Part shown: positions 45,811 through 57,187 of the stretch, piece by piece
Numbering within the stretch: position 1 is the stretch's first letter
Layout of the letters: every line of letters begins with the position of its first letter
Origin: Cokeromyces recurvatus
Taxonomy: Eukaryota > Mucoromycota > Mucoromycetes > Mucorales > Mucoraceae
Assembly: GCF_025118155.1 (NCBI RefSeq)
Contig: NW_026251392.1
Location: 1,027,609 to 1,091,608, forward strand
Length of the DNA: 64,000 bases
Direction: 5' to 3'
Translations under genes and position numbers: made by a program
Notes under the pieces: generated by a model
What the model was told of the DNA's origin: nothing
Databases searched by the model: none
The model's input: the letters and a program-made list of their open reading frames with translations, nothing else

Positions 45811-47607
45811 GAGGATTATCAGATACCTTTGCTAAAAAAACCAACATCTTGGAGATTGCGTCGTATAAAGCTAGACCAGATAGAACAATTGGCAGTGGAC
45901 GAGGCAGTCAACAAATTTATCAAAGCGGGGATAATAGAGGTATCACCAACACAGAACACAGATTATTTATCCAATTTCTTCACAATACAGGAAGCGACAA
46001 AACGTCGACCGATTTTGGATTGCCAAATGATCAACAACTATATCCAGTGTCATCACTTCAAGATGGAAGGGGTACCTGCATTGAGGGAAATCATCGAGAA
46101 AAACGATTTTATTTGCAAATTGGACCTAAAGGATGCTTATGTGGTCACCCCAATTCACCCAAACTCAAAGAAATACTTGACTTTCCAGAACAAAGGAGTT
46201 GTTTATCAGTACAAAACTCTAGCATTTGGGATGAGTGTCAGTCCCAGAGTTTTCAGCAAAATGATGCGATTTGCAATAGAACCATTACGAATACAGGGAA
46301 TACACCTAGTATATTATTTAGACGACATATGTATTCTGGGTGCGACGAAGGAAGAGGCAACGAACCACACACAAATAGTACTGTCACATATGGAATCATT
46401 GGGTTTCCTAATAAATTTCCAGAAGAGTGTCCTAATCCCCTTTCAACAACAGGAATTCCTAGGCTTCAAATTCAATACGAAGACCATGCAGATAGCAGTC
46501 CCAGGGAATAAGATCTCAAAACTCATGGCTCGAACCAAACACACTATAAAAGCCACACCTCACCAATATAACTGTCGATGGTATGCCAGTATGATGGGGA
46601 AGATGACTTCCATGATTCCAGCCATCGGAGAAGCCCTGTTACACATCAGATACATACAGAGGGATCTCTCCCTAACACTCAGCAGACATCTACAGAATTG
46701 GAATGCACCAATGACACTATCGGAGGACAGCAAGAAAGAACTGCAATGGTGGACAAGTTGGATGGTGAAGAAGAACGGCCTGCCAATAAAGAAATTAGCA
46801 CCCAATCAACCGAAGGCGGCAACAATATATGTAGATGCGTCAGACCTAGGATGGGGTGTGAGCTCTGGCACGATGCAAATCACTGGAGCATGGACAAACG
46901 AAGAGAGCACCATGTCAATCAATGCAAGGGAGCTGACAGCGATATATTTTGCTCTAAAACTACATGCCAAAGACTTCAAGAATCAACACATCAAAGTATT
47001 TACAGACAACATGACTGCTTTGAAATACGGCAGCAAGTCGGGAGGCACAGCATCTCGGACACTACAGGGCCTAGCAGTGAAGATACAAGATCTATGCAAC
47101 CACTACAATCTCAAAGTCGAATACGAACACATACCAGGACTGGAGAATATTCGAGCAGATTGGCTGAGCAGACAGCATTACACCGCAACAAAAAACTTAC
47201 TCTACGAGGCCCTGTTACCGAAACGACTATTTCGAATGATCAACCAGAGATGGAGTCCTTTAACAGTAGATGCATTTGCAGACAGGATGAACACCAAACT
47301 ACCAATTTTTTGGAGCATGCGACCAGATCCGGAGGCAGCAGCAACAGATGCTTTTCAACAAACGTGGAAAAAACAGGGAATGTACCTATTTCCTCTATGG
47401 AAGTTCATACCGCAAGTGATGCAGATAATAAAACAGCAACGAATCCAGAAGGCAGTATTAATCACACCGTATTGGCCAATCCAGTTCTGGTTCCCGTCCT
47501 TATTGCAGATGAAACACATCAACAAACCTCTGATGTTCAAGATAAGAAGATGGAAGATGACCGCATGGCACTTATCTGCAACAAGAGGAAAGCCGCTGGT
47601 CACTTGA
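45811..47607 (+). CDS. DIRS reverse transcriptase-RNase H (pol), about 598 aa after the stop
   Basis: The frame runs on from gag past the UGA with EDYQIPLLKKPTSWRLRRIK. RT motifs: PILDCQMINNY, CKLDLKDAYVVTPIH, FGMSVSPRVFSKMM and the catalytic VYYLDDICIL. RNase H: IYVDASDLGWG, NARELTAIYFAL and VFTDNMTALKYG supply the acidic residues. The C-terminal region (PLTVDAFADRMNTKLPIFW ... LITPYWPIQFWFPSLLQ) is the conserved domain usual in DIRS pol, often described as methyltransferase-like. No ATG exists near the start, so translation must come from gag by readthrough or from an alternative start. It overlaps the recombinase gene by at least 58 bp. Confidence 0.9.
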   Translation, partial: EDYQIPLLKKPTSWRLRRIKLDQIEQLAVDEAVNKFIKAGIIEVSPTQNTDYLSNFFTIQEATKRRPILDCQMINNYIQCHHFKMEGVPALREIIEKNDFICKLDLKDAYVVTPIHPNSKKYLTFQNKGVVYQYKTLAFGMSVSPRVFSKMMRFAIEPLRIQGIHLVYYLDDICILGATKEEATNHTQIVLSHMESLGFLINFQKSVLIPFQQQEFLGFKFNTKTMQIAVPGNKISKLMARTKHTIKATPHQYNCRWYASMMGKMTSMIPAIGEALLHIRYIQRDLSLTLSRHLQNWNAPMTLSEDSKKELQWWTSWMVKKNGLPIKKLAPNQPKAATIYVDASDLGWGVSSGTMQITGAWTNEESTMSINARELTAIYFALKLHAKDFKNQHIKVFTDNMTALKYGSKSGGTASRTLQGLAVKIQDLCNHYNLKVEYEHIPGLENIRADWLSRQHYTATKNLLYEALLPKRLFRMINQRWSPLTVDAFADRMNTKLPIFWSMRPDPEAAATDAFQQTWKKQGMYLFPLWKFIPQVMQIIKQQRIQKAVLITPYWPIQFWFPSLLQMKHINKPLMFKIRRWKMTAWHLSATRGKPLVT

Positions 47608-48704
47608 AAGAGGTCACAGTGGAATTTTTGACACATGCCCAGAGACGTAAAACACAAAAGAACTATAATACTGGGTGGAAGAAATGGCCACAATGGTGCG
47701 CAGCACAACCAGTACCAATACAACCTACCACATACGACGAAGCCAATGTATTACGTTTTTTGTTAGAAAATCGACACTTTTCATACCAATACCTAAATAG
47801 TTTGAGATCAGCTTTAGCATCTGTCTTTAAAGTGTTGCATCCAGAAAAGGGACCGTTAGCTGCAAAAGAACCCATAGTTGAATTCTTTAAAGCAAAACGA
47901 AGATCAGAAGTCAACATTCCTACCAAGCAAAATCTCCAAACATGGGACACAAATATACTGGTGGACTATATCGCAAAAGAATGGCCAAAAAATCAATCTA
48001 TCGACTTATATGAATTACAACAAAAAACAATTTTATTGTTATGCTTGACGCCTATGGCAAGACCAAGATCAGATGTTGGCAGAGTGCAGTTTAGAGATGT
48101 ACAAATGGAGCTTAGAAACGAAGAACCAGTGTCAGTTCTTATACATTTCAGAGAAGCGAAAGAGACTCAAGTGAAATATGTTATACTAGGATTGGCAGAT
48201 GACAATGACATGTGCCTTGTTTCCACACTTTTCGACTTTTTACAAAGGTCGAGCCATCTTCGCAATAACCTTCCTATAGACCATAGTTTGTTTTTGGCAT
48301 TCATTCTCGAACCAGACAAGGTGAAATCCGCTAGTCCTTCTACTGTAGCTACATGGGTTTCAAAAGCAATGGAAAAAGCGGGTATTGACACTAGTTCTTA
48401 CAAACCACACTCTATCAGGTCAGCTTCAAGCACCAAAGCAGTTGAAAATGGAATAACGATTTCGGAGGTCAAGCAACACGCTAATTGGAGTCACAATTCC
48501 AATACATTTGAACGATATTACCTCAAGCCAAGCACGCAACTTAACAACAGCACCAGAATAGCAAACTCAATTGTTTCTATCAAAGGAAAAAATATCACAT
48601 TGGAGTCCGAGTCGCAGTCAACAAGGATTGTTGAAGGAACGACCAACAATTTTGCAATCCTGTCCCAATTTATTTTGGAAATGACCAAAAAAATTTTTTA
48701 TTGA
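47550..48704 (+). CDS. DIRS tyrosine recombinase, about 384 aa
   Basis: The start is taken at ATG 47550 (MEDDRMALICNKRKAAGHLK); the frame is open further upstream, but there the pol frame is the coding one. The N-terminal DNA-binding part has TVEFLTHAQRRKTQKNYNTG. Catalytic motifs follow: first Arg in LTPMARPRSDVGRV, then KPHSIRSASS (H-x-x-R), ANWSHNSNT (His/Trp) and the nucleophile Tyr in FERYYLKP. This enzyme integrates the circular DNA form. The C-terminal 35 codons run into the 55-bp inverted repeat, so the tail (TLESESQSTRIVEGTTNN) may be repeat-derived and not part of the ancestral protein. Confidence 0.88.
   Translation: MEDDRMALICNKRKAAGHLKEVTVEFLTHAQRRKTQKNYNTGWKKWPQWCAAQPVPIQPTTYDEANVLRFLLENRHFSYQYLNSLRSALASVFKVLHPEKGPLAAKEPIVEFFKAKRRSEVNIPTKQNLQTWDTNILVDYIAKEWPKNQSIDLYELQQKTILLLCLTPMARPRSDVGRVQFRDVQMELRNEEPVSVLIHFREAKETQVKYVILGLADDNDMCLVSTLFDFLQRSSHLRNNLPIDHSLFLAFILEPDKVKSASPSTVATWVSKAMEKAGIDTSSYKPHSIRSASSTKAVENGITISEVKQHANWSHNSNTFERYYLKPSTQLNNSTRIANSIVSIKGKNITLESESQSTRIVEGTTNNFAILSQFILEMTKKIFY
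48596..48650 (-). repeat. 55-bp inverted repeat, right copy
   Basis: Perfect reverse complement of 44637-44691. It lies inside the 3' end of the recombinase gene. Confidence 0.9.
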
Positions 48705-48720
48705 CCCAACCTAGTTTCTT

Positions 48721-49861
48721 CGACTGTACTGGGTTTTATATAGTTAATAAAAACTGTACTGATATGCCTCTTTAGTTTTATAATTTTATAAATGAATCAA
48801 AAGGATAATTAAGTTTAGAGCATACGAAATAAAATAACCTAATTATCAAAATATATTGCATTTTGAAAAAAACATTCCATAAATTCTCTAGATAACACCT
48901 TACAAAGCTATTTCTCCAAATTACCATATATCCCTTATTGAAATGTCAAATATATTGGAAACTATATCTTAAATTTTACATAGATTCTAATACGTTCATA
49001 ATTGATGGTATAAGATTCTATGCTTGTTATTACAATAACTAAAAGGAAATAAAAAAAATGTTTATTCTTTACATATAATACATCTATATCTAACAAATAC
49101 AGTTCATTAATTATACTCAATAACACGCACAAAATACATAATTTATCTACATTCATATTAACAACGACTTACACATTTCACAGAATGAATATTAAAGAGG
49201 TTAAATAATAAACCTATCTATAACGTATAACTTGTATAAATCTATACAAATGAAGTTCTATATGTATACCACATACTCCAAAGGATCTATTAAAAACTGT
49301 CTATTGTATATATTTATGGCTCGTTATTTACTCCGTCATTATTACAAGTAGCTGTCTTGTATTTTAGTATTCTATAAGCATTTATTATTCATTTCCAAAC
49401 ATTTTTCCAGAATATTTGATATGCATTGCATATTTAAAAATAACTGATACTATTTCTAGAATCAAGTTAAACGTCATTATTACTATCGTATATATTTTGA
49501 AGCATAAATACGAGAATATGGCTTCTACACCGCTCATTTCTGGATGGAAAAAATTAAAGAAATAGTCAAAATTGATATTTTAATCAATAGTAATATTGCA
49601 TACTAGCAAATAATCTTTAGTCTTAAGGCAGTAATGTAAAAGGATAATAAACTCTGAGCAATACTGTAAATATTTTGTTAGAAATATGTTAAAAATAGTG
49701 GTATATATGCATTTTCAATAATATTAAAATTACGGGGATTTAAAACATTATTAAATATAGAATCGATACAATTGTATAAAGCTTCATTAATGCAATAATA
49801 AATCATTATTGTTTTTATTACAAAAGAAAATAAGCAAAAAAGAAAAAAAAATGACTATTTC
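48721..49861. other. Right flank of DIRS and 3' flank of HSP20
   Basis: AT-rich, with no gene. The right end of the retroelement is probably within the first 60 bp. Confidence 0.5.
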
Positions 49862-50437
49862 TTAATCAATTGTGATGAATCTGGATTGGCCCTTGGAATT
49901 CTTAGGTATGATAACCTTAAGAATACCATTTTCATAGCAAGCTTTGATCTTATCCTGATCAATAGGAGTAGGGAAAGTAAAGGAACGACTGAAACTGCCA
50001 GAAACACGTTCATTAACCCACCACTCAGGAGCAGAATATTGAGTGACTTGTTGACTTTGATCATCCTTCTTTTGAAGAGCTTGTTCATTTTCAGTAGCTT
50101 TTTCTTTATTTTTATCCTCTTTCTTATCAGCAGCTTTCTCTTTATCAGAACCTGTAGTAGTCTCCTTTTCAGTAGAACCACTCAAGATTAAAGTATGATC
50201 GTTGGGCATTTCAATCTTAATATCCTTCTTATCATAACCAGGGACTTCAGCATGAAGTTCATAAGTATCCGAAGTCTCGACCATATCAGTAGCAGGATAA
50301 CGACCAAAGCCAGAATTATTTAAAATAGAATTTTGAAGAGCACGACGACCATTATTAGCAATAGGTTGTTCAAACATTGCCATGGCACGTTGCATATCAC
50401 GTAAAGCGTCAGAGAATAAACGATGACTAAGTGACAT
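49862..50437 (-). CDS. Small heat-shock protein, Hsp20/alpha-crystallin family, 191 aa
   Basis: An intronless gene; heat-shock genes are often intronless. As a holdase chaperone it binds unfolding proteins as large oligomers. The alpha-crystallin domain starts TDMVETSDTYELHAEVPGYD and ends with the conserved ENGILKVIIPK (GxLxV and an IxI-like end). Between the two halves sits a hydrophilic, charged insert of about 60 residues (KEKAADKKEDKNKEKATENE), which is common in fungal Hsp30-type proteins. The N-terminus MSLSHRLFSDALRDMQRAMA is helical. A TATA box and GAA/TTC heat-shock motifs lie upstream. Confidence 0.95.
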   Translation of the reverse strand: MSLSHRLFSDALRDMQRAMAMFEQPIANNGRRALQNSILNNSGFGRYPATDMVETSDTYELHAEVPGYDKKDIKIEMPNDHTLILSGSTEKETTTGSDKEKAADKKEDKNKEKATENEQALQKKDDQSQQVTQYSAPEWWVNERVSGSFSRSFTFPTPIDQDKIKACYENGILKVIIPKNSKGQSRFITID

Positions 50438-50504
50438 TTGTATATATCTGATTAATGATAAGAAATAACTTGAAGAAAAAAAGAAGAATTTAATAGTAAG
50501 ATTA

Positions 50505-50514
50505 CCTTTTTATA
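50505..50514 (-). promoter_or_regulatory. TATA box of the HSP20 gene
   Basis: On the minus strand TATAAAAAGG lies 68 bp before the ATG, a normal spacing for a short leader. Confidence 0.6.
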
Positions 50515-50613
50515 TGTATGTATATGCTTGAATAGAAATCACTAACTTCCTTTTGAAGAAATTAATACTCTATATTGTCTGAATCATAAATTAACAGATG
50601 CAAAGAAATTACT

Positions 50614-50633
50614 CGAAGTTTCTTTAGAATTCG
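50614..50633. promoter_or_regulatory. Heat-shock element
   Basis: Contains GAAGTTTC (a canonical nGAAnnTTCn pair) followed shortly by GAATTC, about 180 bp upstream of the Hsp20 ATG. This fits Hsf1 control; the third unit is out of perfect 5-bp phase. Confidence 0.55.
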
Positions 50634-50829
50634 ATTACAGAATGCTTTCTGCATAATTTTTTTTCTATATTTAACATAAATTTTATTTTAATCTAACTTA
50701 AGATATAGCAGATATTCATATTCAAATAAAAATATGCATTAATCTACATAAAAATATGCCTTATTAAGATAAAAAAAATAAAGCAAAAAGTATAAAAGTC
50801 AAAAGATAAAAGATAAAAGGCAATAAGTA

Positions 50830-50866
<37 letters not shown>

Positions 50867-51603
50867 AAAAAGAAAAAAGAAAAAAAAAAAAAGGAAAAAA
50901 TTACACGTTTAAAGATTGATTGTACTTGGTGATTTTCTATCTAAATAGAAAAAGAAAATAAAAAAAAGAATGGGACAATAATATTGATAAAATGTGTTTT
51001 AACTTTATGTGTAAATTATCTAATATACTATATACTTTTTGCTATTGTCAAAACCAAAAAATGAAAGGGGAATAAATAACAGAATATTCGTAAGGCTTCT
51101 ATAACGCATCATTCTAGATTACAATAATAATCAAATTTTAGTTGCTAAAAAAAAACAAGTTCTGGCTTAGGCTGCATTTTTTCTATCATAAGCACTTGCA
51201 TGTAAATTAAATTAAGGAGATATTAATATTAATCTTTATTTTTTTGTAACAATAATTTTAAAGGAGAAAACATAAATTTTGATTGTACTTAATTCATCCC
51301 AAGCTCTTTTTCTTTTTAGCTCTTTTTATTGTTATTATTATTATTATTCTTTAAATATATTTTACTGGTCAGCAACACACATATAATTATATATCTTGTC
51401 ATAAACAACAAAGATTGTACTTTGCAATTGGAAGAAATTATTAACATAGCTATAATATATTTATTTCCTAAAAATAATAAAAATATTAGGCTATTGTCTC
51501 TAAAAGAAAAAAGTGTAAAAAAAAAAATAATAAGGCTGAAAGTCATATTATTTCTAGTTTGAAACTTTGCTGTTCGAGCAATACAGTAAGTTTTATCAAA
51601 ATA
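50634..51603. other. Intergenic region between HSP20 and the TPR gene
   Basis: AT-rich, with A tracts (29 A at 50836-50864). Frames on both strands at 51316-51666 are Ile/Leu/Asn-rich and lack features. The right part must hold the promoter of the TPR gene. Confidence 0.45.
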
Positions 51604-54148
51604 ATGAAAGACAATACCATGAATTATAGTGATAGGTCTACATCTCCTCATACAAAAATGCCACAATTCCCTGCAATGGATTTGTTTATTCTCAATATTG
51701 ATACTCTACAGACAAACGCGCTAATAACAAGAAGTAAAGGAGTAAAGCAAGCAGATTTAAAATTACATAATAAAGCAATGAGTGATTTATATTCTTTTGA
51801 AATACCTATTGATATGGACCTTTATAACAGTAGTTATTTAATAAATCCTCACTGTATAAAGGATGTAACTGTGAATCAACTGGGGCCGCGAGAACAGGAA
51901 GAAGCAGGTATAGCTATATTTTTCTCTCCTTATTCTTCCATTTTCTGCTAAAAATAAAATAAAATAAAAATCCGTTTCTGTTTATAACACAATAGATGAA
52001 CCATTTAGAAAAGGAATAAATTATTTATTTGATAACAAACTATTAAAAGCTAAAGCTTTATTACAAACGAAGGCATATAGGTTTGAAACAGAATATACTA
52101 TTTAATATTACACTAAGCTATTTTTTACATAAAGCGATCCGTTATACGCTTTAGGATTAGGCCTTATGACATTCATGAAAGCAATTATGGTAATGTTGTG
52201 AGAATAAAAATGATATTTAACTAATAATAAAAGGCATATGTACAATAGACATTTAATAAAGACGATAAAGAATTAGCAATAGATACATTAACATTAGTAT
52301 ACAATATATCAAAAGTACAAACTAATGATGCAATCGTTAAGAAACCCTACTATCAAAGTTTATGGTCCACTTATTTTCCGACTTTTATATCAACAACTAA
52401 ATATGGACTTCCTTCTGCAGATCCCCCACTTTTAATAGAAAATGATAAAGTATATAAACATCAATTTATATCCAATGGAATTTTAAGAGCATATGCTGTT
52501 AAGGCAGAAAGCTGCTTGTTAATGGGAATATTATATATGTTACAAGAGGATGCAATTGGTTATTTAAAATGTAGTTTAAAATTAAGAAAAGGTAAAGGGA
52601 CTACACAATTTCATCAAGGAATTATAATTTATTTGTTTATTATTTACATATACATGTATATATGTATATAGCCTTTGGCTACTATTCAATAATTTGGCAG
52701 GAACATAAAAGAATGGGACAAGAATATACAAAATATATAGATCGTGATACAGTATCCGGTATGTACTTCGGTATCGGTACCATTCATTTACTACTTTCAA
52801 TATTACGGCATAAGCTTCTTAAATCAATCCCTAACTTTGGTCTCAAAAGTGATATACAATTAGGATTGGCGCTTCTAAAAATCTGTGTTGAGGGAAAGGG
52901 GGTTCGGGCATCATTAGCTTCTTTAATGTAAGTTTTTTTTTTGTTTTTTGGCCGTATCTTTAATCACTCATCATATACATATTATATAGTCTGTTGACAT
53001 ATTATTGTATACTTTCTTCATTAGTGCCTCAACTTTACTCTAAAGAACTTATGTTACCCGCGGTTGAATGTTTGAAAATTGCACAGAAACAGAATCCTAA
53101 CTCTTGTTTCTTTTTAATTTACGCAGCATATATATCTCGTATATCTCGTAATCTAGCCTTATCCACTCAGTCATTTACTTTTGCAATAGAATTGAGTCGT
53201 CATGATTGGGGGGAGCATGCTATATCCCAACTAAGTTTCTATGAAATAGGATTTAATTTTGCATTACAATTAGATTGGGAATCATCCATGAAATACTTTG
53301 AAAAACTAGTTATAAGTAAAGATCATAGCCTGTCTCCTGTATTTTGCCAATACTTCATTGGCTCATGCAAAAGGATGATGGGGGATAATACAGGCAGCAT
53401 ATTAGCATTTGCAAAAGTATCTCAATTACTTGAATCGAAAGAGCAATATCAACCATTACAAAATATAAGTTCCTGTGTCGATGTGTATGTGCAACAGAAA
53501 GTAAAATTTCTTCAAAGGAAAGGATATCAAGATATAGATATTTGTTTGCCTGGTTTAGAATTTTTACTTATCTGGAATGCATATGGATATATGGAGGAAA
53601 AAGCTCTAAAAATATGTCTTGACATCGTTCAAAATACTATAGAGTTAATTTATGAAAGAGAAAAAACTGACTATAATATACGTTTACATGAACTGATGCC
53701 CTCTGCCAATCTTCCGAACTATTATGTGCAAAGAGCGATATTGTTACTCATAAAAGCATCTATATTAAATGCTCTGAAACGACACAATGATAGTATTCCG
53801 TACTTAAACTGGATTATAGACAATATGCAATATTTAAAATTAGAGACATGGACTATACCTTTTACTTATTGGGGTAACATACATAGCTTGTTAATTCATA
53901 ACAAATTCTAATCACTTACTATAGAAGCGGGAATTACAAGTTGGAAGTTGGGCGATTATGCTAAAAGTAAAAAATTATGGGAACAAGCCTTGACTTATAC
54001 AAACTATGCTTTTGAATATCGAATGGCTGTTCGCCTTAATTTAGCCTTGAATAAATTCAATGAAAAGAAATTTGAAATGTTTAGTGCAAAGAGGCAAAAG
54101 GAATTGTCGACAAATGGGAAAAAACGAGTGCAAATTAATTCTTCTTGA
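51604..54148 (+). CDS. TTC39/Iml2-family TPR protein, 716 aa
   Basis: Seven exons: 51604-51907, 51996-52080, 52135-52189, 52249-52591, 52672-52927, 52990-53873 and 53925-54148. Intron 2 has a weak donor (GTTTGA), but the join gives LLQTKAYSDPLYALGLGLMT in frame. Family features: a first helix block with DEPFRKGINYLFDNKLLKAK, an AVKAESCLLMGILYMLQEDA helix pair, FGIGTIHLLLSILR near the middle, and C-terminal TPR-like repeats (AGITSWKLGDYAKSKKLWEQ). Yeast Iml2 and animal TTC39 have this order; Iml2 is needed for clearing protein inclusions with lipid droplets, so the exact role here is inferred. Length (716 aa) matches Iml2 (about 730). The C-terminus is basic. Confidence 0.82.
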
Positions 54149-54431
54149 TGTACTTCTTTAACTTTTTTTTTATTACTAAATTGACATACATGATTTATCC
54201 TAAATATGGAAGAAAAATCGGTTAGTTTTACAAAATAAACACATGCTGAATTATTTAATTTTTCCTCCTTTTTTAATAAAGTAGGGGATTAGGGTAAAAT
54301 AGATCAGGACAGTCCCATTATCTCATTAAGTCCGCATATTTTTTTATAAATGATAAAAAAAAAGTTCTAAATTAACACTTTTAAGCTTTTTTTTTCGAAG
54401 TTTTACATTATATATTCTATATATCTGTATA

Positions 54432-55990
54432 ATGCCAGATACAATCAACCTTATATTAGAAACAACACCGTTATTGACGCATAGCCCTATATTAAAAACT
54501 ACGTTATTTAAAAAACCAGTATATTTATATGCTACCATAGCAGCAATTGGAGGATTTGTATGTGGATACGATACAGGTTCAATATCCGGTATAATCCTTT
54601 TACCTACGTTTCAAAAACAATATTTCATTAATAATTCACTACCATACTACGAAAGTATGCTGCTTACATCTTTTCTTGCTACTTCCATGTGCGGTGCATT
54701 TTTTTCAGGTTATTTTTGTGGTAAGTTTGTATTATATGTGCATGAAGATAAATATTAACGTATTTCGATTCAGATCGTATTGGAAGAAAGTACTCGATGA
54801 TATTAGCATCCATTTTACTTTGGTTGGGTATTCTATGCCAGATTCTGGGATTAAACATCTCATTAATCATTTTTGGACGACTTATGGGTGGTCTAGGTAC
54901 AGGGATTATGACCAATGCAATACCTCTATATCAGACTGAAATTGCACCACCTAACATACGTGGCCGGTTAATAAGTATATTTTCACTTTTAGTGTCATTT
55001 GGTCAAATGATGGGATATTTTGTCACCTTTGGAAGTAGTTATCTTCAATCACACTGGTGTTGGCGATTGCCGTGGTTAATGCAATTAGTAATATGTTTTA
55101 TTTATATTATAGCAATCTGCTTCCTTCCCTTTTCACCTCGATGGCTAATAAATGAAGGCAAAGAGATAGAAGGCTTACAAGTGCTTTCTAGAATATATAA
55201 CTTACCTCAGGATCATAAAACTATTAAAGCTGAATTTTTGGAGATAAAGACAACTATTGAGGCTGAGAGATTATTGGGACAGATACATTCTTATGCAGAA
55301 CTATTTAATAAAAAAGGATCCAGTATAAATAGAACTATATATGCTTTTTTTATATCCATTGCTACATGCTTTACAGGAAATATTATGATTACATATTATG
55401 CGCCTCAGCTCTTTAAAAATGCAGGTCTAAGTAACGTATCTGCTTCCATAGCATCAACTGGGGGCATTGGCTTATTATCGCTGATATGTACAGCCTTATC
55501 ATTACAATGGTGGATTGATTTGTGGGACAGAAGGTCACTATTTTTAATTGGCTCCTTTATTTCATGCATTTGTATGTTTGTTATTGGATTCATGTTCCAT
55601 TTTTATGCTATTGTTGTAGAAGATGGTAAAATAAACCTTCCTGTGATTGTATCTGACATGTATGCAAGTTGGACAATTATTTTTTGTATGTATCTCTTTT
55701 CAGCATCATTTGCAGGGACCTGGAGTGTAGCCAACTATGTATATACAACCGAAATATTTAGCATACGATGTCGTGCAAAGGGGCTTTCACTTACATATGC
55801 TATTAGCTGGGCGGGAAGTATCATTATTACCTATTGTGTTCCTTTTTTTTTAACTTATACTATCTCTGGTGTATTTTTTTTCTTTGGCATTTGCTCAATC
55901 CTTACTTTTATTGGTATTGGATTTATACCTGAAACAAAAGGAAAGACTTTAGAACAAATAGACTTTATGTTTAATGACCATAATAAATGA
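54432..55990 (+). CDS. MFS sugar-type transporter, 501 aa
   Basis: Two exons, 54432-54720 and 54774-55990. Twelve membrane segments are visible. Sugar-porter signatures: GGFVCGYDTGSISGIILLP in TM1, DRIGRKYSMILAS in the loop after TM2 (rebuilt by the splice), GRLMGGLGTGIMTNAIPLYQ, EIAPPNIRGRLISIFSL, and the C-terminal PETKGKTLEQID. The usual RxGRR in the second half is replaced by DLWDRRS, and the central loop is short. The substrate may be a hexose, pentose, polyol or other; sequence does not decide. It converges on the methyltransferase gene with 13 bp between stop codons. Confidence 0.93.
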
Positions 55991-56003
55991 TATTTTATTA
56001 TAA

Positions 56004-57187
56004 CTAGCTTGTTGTAGTAAAATCTTTTTTATATGCAACAATGTTTACGCCTAAGGGTTGAACAAAGGATGAGTTAATAGCATCTTGTTCTTGTTTTAGA
56101 AGCTCCTTCAATATAGCTGGACACGCTTCGTCATTCTTTAATCTAAAATATACATATATAAATACAAATAATAGAGAGAAAAAATAATCACAGTTACTAA
56201 TGTGACATACCCAGCAAATGAGATGAGTTGATAAAAATACGGAACAGGAGTAATACTAATATTATCTGGGCCAAATTGGTTAGAAATAGCTGACAGCACG
56301 TCATGAGAGTGCGCTATTCCTTCAGGATCATCTCTATGTAAAGGTTTTTCATCGTGATGATGATTCTGTCCCCTTGAGCGGAACCATCGTTGATCAAGCG
56401 GCAAACTGGGATTTAACATTGAAGTAAGCATTTTTTTGGAATGTCCAGCAGTATTTAATTTTTCTTCGACTGAAATCATTCGGCCAGCTATACGGAGAAG
56501 ATCTAAGCGATTAAAAAACCAAATGAGGTCATTATCATTAACCATATCAGGTTTAATTTCCTCGGCAATAAATACACCATCATGATTTAGTAAATCATAT
56601 GCAATTTGAACAGCCTACATAATTATTATTACCAATCCTATAACTATGCAACCAAAAATAGCTATATACTTTAAACAGTTAATACGTGGTATATTACCTT
56701 TTCTACAGGATTACAGTGATGAAGAGATTTAGTAAATAAAACTAAATCAAACTTCTCTTTAATCTTGTAAGTAAAGATATCACTCTCCTCAAAATGAACA
56801 TCAGAGCCTGTAGACTTGCTCTTTGCCAAGTTAATTTTGTCAGAAGGATCAATAGCAGTTATCTCAACCTTATCTTTTAACTTGTTTTTCAAAATTAAAG
56901 CAAAGTCTCCTGAGCTAAAACAATAAAATAATAAAATAGATATCCCACTTTTTTTTTTAATAGTTCTCGATAGATATATTTACCCACAACCAACCTCTAA
57001 TATCTTTACTACTTTTGAAGGTGAAGTAGAATAATATTTTTTTTGTAAAAGTTCCTACATAAAGCACCATTTACTAGTCAATTAGTAGTTTGGGAGATTG
57101 GTTTAAAATGTTTAAATGAAAAATTACCTTAACGCTTTGAATGAACAAATCATGTAAAACAAAGTTAATTTGGTCCACGTTAGCCAT
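56004..57187 (-). CDS. Class I SAM-dependent methyltransferase, 296 aa
   Basis: Exons 57187-57128, 57054-56984, 56914-56698, 56614-56211 and 56142-56004. Motif I, ILEVGCGSGDFALIL, is formed across an intron. ITAIDPSDKINLAKSKS is the acidic end of strand 2, and FDLVLFTKSLHHCNPVEKAV is the motif IV/post-I region with the LHH element common to Methyltransf_11/12/25 proteins. The C-terminal half contains a His-rich segment (GQNHHHDEKPLHRDDPEG) that is unusual. The substrate is unknown; small molecules are as likely as proteins or tRNA. The gene converges tightly with the MFS gene. Confidence 0.85.

Larger units (their letters stand above)
44637..48720 (+). mobile_element. DIRS-type tyrosine-recombinase retrotransposon
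   Basis: An element of about 4.1 kb encoding Gag-like, RT-RNase H and tyrosine recombinase, the gene set of DIRS retrotransposons, which integrate as DNA circles through a recombinase rather than an integrase. Its coding region is visibly less AT-rich than the flanks. A perfect 55-bp inverted repeat links the left leader to the end of the recombinase gene, as expected from the inverted terminal/internal repeats of the DIRS1 group rather than the split direct repeats of the Ngaro/PAT type. The ends are approximate. Apart from one in-frame UGA, all three genes are open, so the copy looks young. Confidence 0.88.

Noticed and set aside
49862..50191. Frames overlapping HSP20 in other phases and on the plus strand
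   Set aside because: Shadows of the Lys/Glu-rich insert.
51316..51562. Frames on both strands before the TPR gene
   Set aside because: Ile/Leu/Asn/Lys composition typical of AT-rich DNA.
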